The notes under the pieces are model-generated. The model saw only the letters and a list, made by a program, of their open reading frames with translations. It made no database searches and was not told the DNA's origin. Below, one piece after another: positions 54,501-64,000 of a DNA stretch of 64,000 nt. Numbering within the stretch: the first letter of the stretch is position 1; each line of letters begins with the position of its first letter. Made by a program: the position numbers and the translations under genes. This DNA comes from Cryptomeria japonica (Eukaryota > Streptophyta > Pinopsida > Cupressales > Cupressaceae): the NCBI RefSeq assembly GCF_030272615.1, contig NC_081409.1, positions 913,195,840 to 913,259,839 on the forward strand, written 5' to 3'.

Positions 54501-55440
54501 CCTTATGCCTTCTCTTCTCATCTTCTTTCTCCTTATACTTGTTTGTCATACCCTCTAATTGTTGCTTAACCTGAATATGTAAGATCTTCATGTGATCTAA
54601 AAGTTCTTCTGCTTCTACACTCCTCTTATCTTCATTACTGATATCCCTTAATTTTGATATACCTCAAGGGTGTGCTATGATAACAATCTCAAAAGGTGTT
54701 CTTTTGGTACTCCTATTCACTAAATTATTGTAGGCAAACTCTTCTTTTGCAAGAATCAAATCCCAACTTTCGGTCTTCTCTCCAACTAAGCATCTCAACA
54801 AATTTCCCAAACTCTCATTTACTACCTCTATCTTTCCATCAGTTTGTGGGTGAAAAGTAGAACTAAATTTCAAATCTGTCTTCATCTTCTTCCAAAGTGT
54901 TCTCCAAAAATAACCAACAAACTTAGTGTCTCTATCTGAAACTATGCTCTTAGGTAATCCATGCAATCTCACTAGTTCCTTGAAAAATAAGTTAGCTACA
55001 TGCACTGCATCTAATGTCTTCTTACAAGGTATGAAATGATCCATCTTAAATAATCTATCTACAACCACAAATATAGAATCATTTCCTCTCTTGTCTTAGG
55101 TAACCCAAGTATGAAATCCATGCTTATGTCCTCCCAAGGTCTCTCTGGTACTGTCAAAGGTTTATACAATCCCACATTCTGACTACTACCTTTTGAAACT
55201 TGACAAATTCTACAACTCTGCACAAATTTCTTGACATCCTTATGAATCTGAGGCCAAAAGTGATGTTCACTCACCAATTCTACTATTTTTTCAATACAAA
55301 AATATCCGGCTAATCCTCCATTATGCTTCTCCTTCATCAAATTCTCCCTCATAGAACTCTTTGGTATACACAACTGAACTCCTGTGAATAACATCCCATC
55401 CTGAATGAAATAATTTGACCACTTACTTCTATCTACCATA
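54501..55440 (-). pseudogene. pol: Gypsy-B integrase zinc domain and core
   Basis: The zinc domain is HNGGLAGYFCIEKIVELVSE (His and downstream HHFWP), ending VQSCRICQ. The core carries DISMDFILGLPKT (first Asp), then MVVDRLFKMDHFIPC, IVSDRDTKFVGYFWRTL (second Asp), FHPQTDGKIEVVN (Glu) and YNNLVNRSTKRTPFEIV. The usual Gypsy integrase triad is visible. A frameshift lies near 55060 and a stop after ...AHP at 54661. The pieces are well preserved compared with Gypsy-A, so this copy may be younger. Confidence 0.88.
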
Positions 55441-56460
55441 ACTGGTTCTCTACATGCACTCCAAGGTTCTAATTCAACTTACTCTGACTGTTCAAATACT
55501 GCAAAGCTTGATGATCTGTATACAACACAAACTCCTTAGGAAATAGGTAATGTCTCAAATTCTTCAAGGATTGAACTATGGCATCAAATTCCTAATCATA
55601 CACTAAATATCTCCTCCTGGCATCATTCAACTTTTCATTGAAATAGGCTACTACTCTCCCTTCTTGACTTAACACAGCTCCAATTGCATTCCCACTTGCA
55701 TCACAGTCCACTTGAAATACCTTGTTGAAATCCGATAAAGCTAACACAAGGTGCTCAGTCACTTTTTGCTTCAACAATTCAAAACTCTTATTTTCTTTGG
55801 TTGTCCATTTGAATTATTTCCTATCTCCTCTAATTGTCTCAATCATAGGGGTACAAACTGAGCTGAAATTTTTGATAAACTTCTGATAGAAACTAGCCAA
55901 TCCATGAAATGATCTAACCTCTCCAATGCTTTTTGGTGTAGGCCATTCAACAATTGCTCTTACCTTCTCAAGGTCCATCTTCAATCCATTCGCAGATATC
56001 ACAAATCCCTAATAGACCAACTCTTCTTTCATGAAACTGCACTTCTTTAGATTTATCAGCAACTTCTCTTCTCTCAACCTCTGCAGAACTTGTCTTAAAT
56101 GCAACAAATTCTCCTCTTTTGTCTTACTAAAAATTAGAATGTCATCCAAATATACAATAACAAACTTACCTAAGAATTTTTTCAATGCCTCATTCATCAA
56201 TCTCATGAAATTACTTGGTGCATTAGTCAACCCAAAAGGCATCACCAACCATTCATACAATCCTTCATTTCTCTTGAATGTTGTCTTCCACTCATCTCCT
56301 TCTCTGATTCTGATCTGATGGTATCCACTCTTCAAGTCTATCTTTGTGTAGTATTTGGCTCCACTCAAACAATCCATTATGTCATCCATTATAGAAAAAG
56401 GACATTGGTGCATCATTGTGATCTTGTTTATTTCTCTAAAATCAATACACATCCTTCATT
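55441..56460 (-). pseudogene. pol: Gypsy-B reverse transcriptase and RNase H
   Basis: [57 protein letters not shown] and the active site [14 protein letters not shown]. The connection follows with VRSFHGLASFYQKFI. RNase H: VFQVDCDASGNAIGAVL and RRRYLVYD. Several stops (near 55589, 55811 and 56006) and at least one frameshift downstream of 55590. Catalytic Asp residues of RT (YLDD) and the first of RNase H are kept. Confidence 0.9.
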
Positions 56461-57033
56461 CCCCCTTCTTCTTTGTTGCTCATGTTGTTGGTACTACATA
56501 GGGACTCAAACTTTCTCTGATCAAAACTTTCTTCAATGATTCTTGCACTTGTCTATTCAACTATTCATTCTCTATCTATGTCATCTAGTGTGCAGCTTTG
56601 TTAGGCAAACTAGCTTTGAGAATCGGGTCCATGTAATGACTGATACTCCTCACAAGTGGTAATCCATTAGGCACATTATTTGAAATGATTTCTTCATACT
56701 CTTTCAAAAACTCTTTTATCTCCTTTGGTTGTTCTTCATGCTTTGGGTTCTCATTTTTCTTAGGGACTAAGACAAAACACATGTTCTCATGTCTCATTCC
56801 ATCCATGAATTTCCTTCCATCCACCCAACAAATTCTAGCATTCGTACAGACTTCACTATTCAGGGGCTCCTCCAAGGGTAACAAGGTTTGTTTCATCCCA
56901 TTTTCTACAATAGTGTATATGTTCATCCTTCCATCATGTATTTCCTATCTATCAAACTGCCAAGGTCTACCCAACAAAATGTGACAAATATCCATAGGCA
57001 TAATTGTTGGCATTATAACAGACATGGAGAGAT
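56461..57033 (-). pseudogene. pol: Gypsy-B protease end and linker, cut by Copia-D
   Basis: The minus strand reads MPMDICHILLGRPWQFDR (end of protease region), then EIHDGRMNIYTIVENG and the acidic linker up to LVRSISHYMD, leading to RT. Stops occur at TAG (Q expected) positions. The element is interrupted at 57034 by Copia-D; its gag should lie right of this window. The flanking GAGAT (57029-57033) is the probable target site. Confidence 0.8.
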
Positions 57034-58501
57034 TGTTGGCATTTCAATAAGGATATTTAGAAGGTTGTTGATGATTATGGATAAAATTGATTAAGGATGT
57101 TTTACTGTCTTAATATTATTATTTTTTCATTGATGTCAAGAAATTGATTTTCTAATTTAGTATGATGTTGCCATATCTTAAGAAGTGTGATTTGACGAGT
57201 ATAAAGATGTCGGTAAAAGACACAGAAAGAATGTGATGAATAAGGGGAGGAATAAGTCATTCAATGGGCAACTATTACCGAGTTAGACAATGATGAGATC
57301 ATGATGTTTAGATTGTTTTGATATCATACATATGTTATTGATTGTAATGTTAATACTATACTATGTTACTGAGCAAAAAACCTAGTTGGTAAACCCTAAG
57401 GCTATCGCTATCGGTTAATGAAGGCGGAATGTCTACTGAGTAATTTTAGTATTTACCGAGTTGCAACCGAGTAATAACATAATGCATTGAATGAATAAAA
57501 GCATTATTTAATGAAGGAAGCTGATGAGCTGGCTATGATTAAATGATTGGTATGTCGTGAATGAAGTTTGTTAAAGAATCTATGGCAAAGGAAAATTGGC
57601 AGGAAGATCTACAACGCAAATTGAACCACAATACCCTAGCACAAGTTCCAATAAATGTATGCAAGTTCCAAGGCGGGGTAAAATGTTTTCAGATCAAAGG
57701 ATACATTGAACCTGGTCAAAGTTTGAAGATCTGATGACTATGATTGATCATGGGAAATGTGATCAAGGAGATTAAGTGGTTAAGCAATTGTTTATAAATA
57801 AGAAACTATTGATAAACAATGCATGCGGGCAAGTGTATGCACAGGGATGCTACATAGTGATTACTGAGCACTGAAGCTTGAAGACTTGTTTGAATAACAG
57901 AGTATAGAGCCCAGTAGATGGACAAGATTAGTCCTATTGTATTGATCAAATAAGAATCTGCTTTAGCATTTTATATGTGAAGTAGCAGATAGATTTTTAT
58001 TACTGTTATTTTGTGAAGTGACAGAAAATATCTTAACTGAGTGGACTTAACAGTCTTATTTGTAAAACCCTCTAGCAATGTGACATTCTGATTGAGTGTT
58101 TGAAATCCTTTAACAAGGTCACTTCTAACAAGGTGAAGATCCTAACAGATTTGAGGGAAATCCCTTAACTGGGTCACATCTAGCAATGTGTTTGTAATCT
58201 TTAATAGGATTTTCTTTTAACCGAGCATACTCTAGAAGAGTATATTTCTTAGTGGGTCCGAAATCCCACAGTGGTTTTTCCCTATTTGGGATTCCACATT
58301 AAATCTGGTGTTATGAGTATTGTGATGTTTATATGCTTTTGATTTTTCATGTTTAACAGTTTTGGTTATATTATTGAAGTATATGTTACTGAGGTTGAAT
58401 CTATTATTTTTATGGAAGATTAAGTTTGTATGATTCACCCCCCCCCCCTCTCATCTTATTAGCTTGGCATATGTACCTAACATTAAGTATCAAAACTATC
58501 A
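57034..58501 (+). repeat. 5' LTR of Copia-D (1,468 bp)
   Basis: Includes several ACCGAG/AACCGAGTAAT words (57280-57480), the hairpin block (58271-58296), a C-run (58438-58449) and ends AAAACTATCA. Confidence 0.92.
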
Positions 58502-58503
58502 AT

Positions 58504-58515
58504 TGGTATCAGAGC
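58504..58515 (+). promoter_or_regulatory. Primer binding site of Copia-D
   Basis: TGGTATCAGAGC, complementary to the 3' end of plant initiator tRNA-Met, two bases after the LTR. Confidence 0.9.
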
Positions 58516-58566
58516 TTTGGACTTTGGAAGAAATTTTTTAAAGGTACTTGAGGCAAAGATCCAAAG

Positions 58567-59540
58567 ATGTATAAGAGGGATGCACCGAAGCTGAACAAGT
58601 CAAGTTTCTCTACATGGCTGAAAAGGATGAAGTTGCACCTATCATGAGTTGGAGAATATGTTGTATATTATCTGGAGAATTATTTCATTACACCTAGCAC
58701 CTATCCATTAACAATGGAAGAGATAAAAGCAAAGCAAGAACATATTCAAGCAATGATTGAAATAACATCTACATTGACCGACTCGGAGTTTAATGATCTA
58801 GAAGGCTGCAATGATGCAAAGGCAATGTGGGACAAGCTCATATCTGTGTATGGTGGTGATGAACATGTTCAAAGAGAAAAAGTGGACAGTCTAAGAGGAC
58901 AACTTGAATCTATGAGGATGAATGAAGGTGAGAACATAACCCAGTACAGTACAAGACTAAAGGAGATTGTCAATCAAATCAAAGGAGCAGGTGGAACTAT
59001 TGAAGAAAAGGATATAACAAGTAAGTTGTTAAGAACCCTTCTACCAGCTTATGCAATACGAGTCTCTGCAATCAATGAATTGAGGTCTATACCCAATATG
59101 CCAGTTTCTTTAGATGCTACTATTGGTAAGCTACATGCATTTGAGTTAAGTAACTTTGATAACAGTGGGTCATTGGTAAATAAAGTTGAATCTGCATTCA
59201 GTTCTTTTCATCTTGGTAATTCTAATGATTACAATGATAGAATGAGTAAGTATTCTGAAGGCAATCACAGTGGAGCAAGTGAAAGATTTTGCAAGAACAT
59301 GAAAGAAGTACACAAATTGTATGAGGAAATCAGAAAGCAAGAAGAATTTTAAGCACTATTAGCCAGAAGGTTACCGAGAGGCAAAGGTAAGTATAAAGGA
59401 AAACTACCTTTGAAATGTTTCAATTGTGATAAGATAGGACATATAGCTTCTAATTGTCCTGACAAAGAATCTACTGAAAAGAGAGATTACCGAGAAGACA
59501 GACAGAAAGATAATCATTACAAAGGATATTGAGACTTCAA
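58567..59540 (+). pseudogene. gag: Copia-D gag
   Basis: The start is MYKRDAPKLNKSSFSTWL (58567). The gag domain has MWDKLISVYGGDEHVQREK and LRGQLESMRMNEGENITQYS. This keeps the Gln that is a TAG in Copia-B and C. Then LLRTLLPAYAIRVSAINELR and the knuckle CFNCDKIGHIASNC (about 59415-59456), complete. Stops: TGA near 58648, TAA 59350-59352 (EEF-stop-ALLAR, Gln expected) and TGA near 59530. The frame is otherwise unbroken. Confidence 0.9.
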
Positions 59541-61060
59541 AAGAAGAGATAGAAAGTCATGCATAATAGCCGATGAGGAATCAAATGATGATAAATCAGA
59601 TGAAACTAATACAGAGGAAGTAGTTTATGTAGCTATCAAAGATGGATCAGATGAGGAAAGGTATGAAGAAAAAGCCCTAATATCTCACATAAATACTAAT
59701 GATTCTTGGATCATAGATAGTGGATGCTCACATCACATGATAGGTGATAAACACAAGTTTGTTATGTTAGAAGATTATGATGGAGGCTATGTAAGATTTG
59801 GTAATGATGCACCATGTCCGGTAAAAGGTAAAGGATCCATAACACTTCTTGACAATGCAAAATATAACAATGTTTATTGGGTTGAAGGATTGAAATACAA
59901 TTTGTTGAGTGTAGCACAGCTAAACAACACATGTTACCGAATAGAATTTCAGAAAGGAATTGTCAAAGTTCATGACAAGAATGGAAAGTTAGCTGCTACT
60001 GGGACACAAACAAAAGGTAATACATTTCATCTTGACTCAACTCGGAATAAATGTTTGTATGCAAAGATAGATGATACCTGGTTATGGCATAAAAGGTTTT
60101 GTCATGTAAATTTTGATAATCTGATCAAGATAAGCAAGAAGCACCGAGTAAGAGGTCTACCGAGTCTTGAGAAACTTGAGAATGCTATGTGTCGAGGATG
60201 CCAGATGGGTAAAATGACAAGATCAAGCTTTACAAGTAAGTCTTACACTTCTAAGGGAATTTTAGATCTTGTGCACACTGATCTTTGTGGTCCTATGAAA
60301 GTTCAAATTTATTATGGTGATAAATATTTCATATTATTTGTGGATGATTACTTAAGGATGATGTCAGTTATGTTTTTAAAAGAAAAATCAGAAGCTTTTC
60401 AAATGTTTAAATGGTACAAGGCAAGAGTTGAAAATGAAACAGGAAGACAACTGAAATGTCTTAGATCAGATAGAGGAGAGTTCACATCTGATGAGTTCAA
60501 TTATTCTACAATGATCATGGTATAAAAAGACAAGTCTCTACATCGAGAACTCCACAACAAAATGGAATTGCTGAGAGAAGAAACAGATCTATTGTGGATT
60601 GTGCCAGAACCCTAATGATTGAAAAGAAGGTGCCACAAACATTTTGGAGAGAAGCAATAAGCACAACAGTTTACACCCTGAACCGAGTACAATTGAATAG
60701 AGAAACTTTGAAGACACCATATGAAATCTGGTATGACAAGAAACCTAATGTAAGTTATTTTAAAATCTTTGGAAGTAGATGCTATGTACACAAAGATGAT
60801 AGAAATGGCAAGTTTGATCAGAAAAGTGAAGAAGGAAAATTTCTAGGTTATTCTTCTAGAAGCAAAGCATTTAAATGTTTGATCAAATCATCTAACAAAA
60901 TAGTAGAAAGTGTAAATGTGAAAATTGATGAATTTGCAGAAAGAAATGATGAAGGAAACTCCAAAGAACTAGAAGATTATGATGAATTTGTATACGTTCA
61001 ACTGACAAGTCCTACCGAAAAAACTGCAAAAGGAAATGAAGAGAATATCTAGTTACTGAG
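59541..61060 (+). pseudogene. pol: Copia-D protease and integrase
   Basis: Protease WIIDSGCSHHMIGDK (about 59707). The zinc region has WLWHKRFCHVNFDNLI and MCRGCQMGKM. The core has LVHTDLCGPMK (first Asp), CLRSDRGEFTSDEF (second Asp, with one Gly codon missing), then a frameshift at about 60500, and QQNGIAERRNRSIVDC (Glu). Next FWREAISTTVYTLN, FGSRCYVHKDD and GKFLGYSSRS, and an acidic linker to TAG at 61050-61052. The reading is good except for the frameshift and this stop. Confidence 0.9.
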
Positions 61061-62750
61061 TAATGAAGAATATCATACAGAGCCTATCGAGCCTATATTA
61101 GCCAAGTATGTCAGAAGACATCATGCATCAAGTCAGATTATAGGAGATAAGGATGATCCAGTGATGACAAGGAACAAATTGAGACAGAACACATGTTTGA
61201 TATCTGAATTTGAACCGAGGATAGTGAAAGAGGCATTTAATAGTGAAGATTGGATAAATGCTATGACAGAAGAGATTGATCAAATCAAGAAGAATGACAC
61301 ATGGACACTGGTCCCAAGACCGAAGGACAAAAATGTAATCGGTAAAAAGTGGATTTTCAGAAACAAGCTGAATGAAAAAGGTGAGGTCATTCGAAATAAA
61401 GCAAGATTAGTTTGCAAAGGTTATGCCCAAGAAGAAGGAATTGATTATGGTGAGACTTTTGCACCTGTGGCAAGACTTGAAGGAGTAAGAACATTATTGG
61501 CATATGTTGCTTACAATAATTTCAAGGTATATCAAATGGATGTCAAATCTGCATTTCTGAATGGTATATTAGAAGAAGAAGTTTTTATTGAACAACCTGA
61601 AGGATTTGTTGAAGACAAAAATAAAGATCAGGCATGTAAATTGAACAAAGCCTTATATGGTCTGAAACAAGCACCTAGAGCATGGTCTGAAAGATTACAC
61701 TCTTATTTAATCAAGATTGGTTTTATAAGAACAAGTGAAAACAGTAACATATACATGAAGAATGATGAAAATGGAATACTGATCTCAGCCATATTTGTTG
61801 AAGATATTATATTTTGTTGAAATGACTCTCTATGTAAGAACTTTGGAAATGAAATGAGCAGAGAATTTGAGATGTCATTAATCGGTGAGATAAAGTATTT
61901 TATAGGTTTACAGATACTGCAAATGAAAAATGAGATTTTCATTACTCAATCCAAGTACATAAAGGAAATCTTGAAGAAATTTGGAATGGAGGATTAAAAA
62001 CTAGTAAGTACTCCTATGATTACCAACTGCAAATTATCAAATAATGATGAATCTGCATCTATTAATGAGACACTTTACCGATCCATGATTGGAAAGCTAC
62101 AATATGTTGTTCACAGTAGGCCAGATATAGCACATGCAGTAGGTATAGTTGCAAGATTCTCTGCAGATCCTATGGAAACACACATGACGTTAATCAAGAG
62201 AAATTTCAGATAATTAAAAGGCACTAAGGATTATGGCTTCGTATATCAGAAAGGAAATGACTTTGATTTAAAAGTTTATACTGATGTTGATTGGGTGGGC
62301 AACATTGATGACAGGAAAAGCACAAGTGGAGGAGCTTTCCTTTTAGGAGAAAGACTAGTGAATTGGCCTAGCAAGAAACAAGGATGTGTTTCACAGTCAA
62401 TAGCAGAAGCTAAATACATTGCTGCAGCATTGAATTGTACCAACGTAGCATAGATCAAACAACTGTTGGAAGGTATAAATGAGAAAGTTACCGAGCTAGT
62501 AACTATATTCTATGAAAATACTAGTGCCATTAACATTTCAAAGAATCTTGTTATGCACTCTAAGACAAAGCACATCTCTATCAAATATCATTATCTTAGA
62601 GAAGAAGCTCAAGAGAAGAAAGTGGTGTTGGAGTATGTTAGCACAAAGGAACAAATCACAAATATCTTCACCAAGCCACTGCCAAGGACACTTTTGAGTA
62701 TCTCAGAAGTAAGTTAGGGGTCCTACCCTATCTTCTACTCACTGACCGAG
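61061..62750 (+). pseudogene. pol: Copia-D reverse transcriptase and RNase H with altered active sites
   Basis: [37 protein letters not shown] and [16 protein letters not shown]. The active-site box reads FVEDIIF instead of FVDDIIF, and a TGA follows at once (61818-61820). RNase H: the box usually YTDADW is YTDVDW, and the second acidic site usually AEAEY is AEAKY. More stops: TAA near 61996, TAA 62211-62213 and TAG near 62452. A one-base deletion near 62684 changes the end of the frame. The copy cannot encode a working polymerase as it stands. Confidence 0.9.
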
Positions 62751-63135
62751 TTTGGTGAAAGCATCAATTCGATGACTCTACAGAATATCTTTTAGGAGTT
62801 GATGCTGATTTACACACTTTAGGATGTTTTCTAAAGGTGTGCAGGAAACAAATATAGGGAACAGGAATTGAAGACAAAAAATGCTCTGCCCGAGACTAAG
62901 TTGACACATCAACAACAGGAAATCACTTCATACAGGAAGAAATTATGTTTTAGTTCTTTACTTTTTGGCATTATTGTCAAAGGGGGAGAAGACTAAAGAA
63001 AAGAGGAGAAGACTAATGTATGGGGGAGAAGACTGATGATAGGAGGAGAGCATTTCAGCATTTCAAAATCTCACAGCAATCTGAATCAATTAGGTCAAAT
63101 CATTTGGTTTTGCCATCAATTCCAAAGGGGGAGAT
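62751..63135 (+). other. Copia-D 3' untranslated region with repeated purine tracts
   Basis: Purine runs near 62980 (TCAAAGGGGGAGAAGAC), 63021 (GGGGGAGAAGACTGATG) and 63040 precede the terminal tract AAAGGGGGAGAT (63124-63135). TTTGGCATTATTGTCAAAGG near 62965 echoes the same spot in NA-1, NA-2 and Copia-B. Confidence 0.75.
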
Positions 63136-64000
63136 TGTTGGCATTTCAATAAGGATATTGAGAAGGTTGTTGATGATTATGGATAAAATTGATTAAGGAT
63201 GTTTTACTGTCTTAATATTATTATTTTGTCATTGATGTCAAGAAATTGATTTTCTAATTCAGTATGATGTTGCCATATCTTAAGAAGTATGATTTGATGA
63301 GTATGAAGATGTCGGTAAAAGACACAGAAAGAATGTGATGAATAAGGGGAGGAATAAGTTATTCAATGGGCAACTATTACTAAGATAGACAATGATGAGA
63401 TCATGATGTTTAGATTGTTTTGATATCATACATATGTTATTGATTGTAATGTTAATAATATACTATGTTACCGAGCAAAGAACCTAGTCGGTAAACCCTA
63501 AGGAACCTAGTTGGTAAACCCTAAGGTTATCGCTATCGGTTAATGAAGGCGGAATGTCTACCGAGTAAAGTTTAGTATTTACCGAGTTGCAACCGAGTAA
63601 TAATAGAATGCATTGAATGAATAAAAGCATTATTTAATTAAGGAAGCTGATGAGCTGGCTATGATTAAATGATTGGTATGCCGTGAATGAAGTTTGTTAA
63701 AGAATCTATGGCAAAGGAAAATCGACAGGAAGATCTATAGCACAAATTGAACCACAATATCCTAGCACAAGTTCCAAGAAATGTATGTAAGTTCCAAGGC
63801 GGGGTAAAATGTTTTCAAATCGAAGGATACATTGAACCTGGTCAAAGTTTGAAGATTTGATGACTATGATTGATCATGGGAAATGTGATCAAGGAGATTA
63901 AGCGGTTAAGCAATTGTTTATAAATAAGGAACTATTGATAAACAATGCATGCGAGCAAGTGTATGCACAGGGATGCTACATAGTGATTACTGAGCACTGA
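63136..64000 (+). repeat. 3' LTR of Copia-D, first 865 bp
   Basis: Aligns with 57034 onward. It carries an extra partial duplication near 63481-63520 (AACCTAGTCGGTAAACCCTA twice). It is cut by the window end. Confidence 0.92.

Larger units (their letters stand above)
57034..64000 (+). mobile_element. Copia-D: Ty1/Copia element, 3' LTR runs off the window
   Basis: 5' LTR 57034-58501 and 3' LTR from 63136 (865 bp in window), both starting TGTTGGCATTTCAATAAGG. The primer site is at 58504-58515 (TGGTATCAGAGC) and the polypurine tract at 63124-63135 (AAAGGGGGAGAT). gag, protease, integrase, RT and RNase H are in Copia order. It uses ACCGAG where the other families use ACCGGT. Confidence 0.93.

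Overview
The window is plant nuclear DNA made almost entirely of retrotransposons nested in one another. Evidence for a plant: LTR elements primed by a tRNA-iMet-like site (TGGTATCAGAGC), Copia and chromodomain Gypsy polyproteins, tRNA-derived SINEs, a plant-type LINE RNase H tail, and long AT-rich spacers. A large, TE-rich genome such as a gymnosperm is my best guess, but nothing in the sequence proves it. I found no intact host gene, tRNA, rRNA or CRISPR array.

Layout, left to right. Bases 1-21715 are the 3' part of Copia-A (its 5' end lies left of the window). Copia-A is interrupted by NA-1 (671-8504, TSD ATAAG), a solo LTR (9563-11072, TSD AGAGG), a reversed solo LTR (12227-13266, TSD CCCTT) and a full-length reversed Copia-B (13764-21199, TSD GATCA). 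Copia-A itself sits in the integrase of a chromovirus, Gypsy-A. Gypsy-A resumes at 21716, is broken by a SINE-like unit (about 22033-22278) and a truncated, partly inverted Copia-C (22279-27108), and ends in its 3' LTR (27725-29139). NA-2 (29140-36521) inserted one base before the end of that LTR. Then come a SINE with long target duplications (36639-36888), a small Gypsy derivative with only gag and protease (37639-41269), a solo LTR (41566-42308), a quiet AT-rich stretch with a decayed LINE (42309-50207), a Copia gag remnant, LTR-like pieces, Gypsy-B on the minus strand (53703-57033), and Copia-D (57034 to beyond the window end).

The most unusual content is the pair NA-1 and NA-2. They are related but diverged LTR elements with no protease, integrase, reverse transcriptase or RNase H. 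Each has a Gag-like ORF (coiled coil plus four zinc-knuckle sites), a spacer of about 443 bp with TATA-like sequence, and a second very long ORF (about 1,145 codons in NA-1) of unknown function. Their primer site, polypurine tract and LTR tips match the Copia elements beside them, so mobilisation in trans by Copia enzymes is likely (inference). A piece homologous to this second protein also lies inside the Gypsy-B integrase, so the domain has moved between element classes.

All coding regions are decayed. In the best-preserved frames (NA-1 ORF2 and Copia-C gag-pol) the damage is nearly all substitution-type stops, mostly TAG where relatives have CAG, with no frameshift. That pattern fits C-to-T loss at methylated CHG sites in long-silenced elements.
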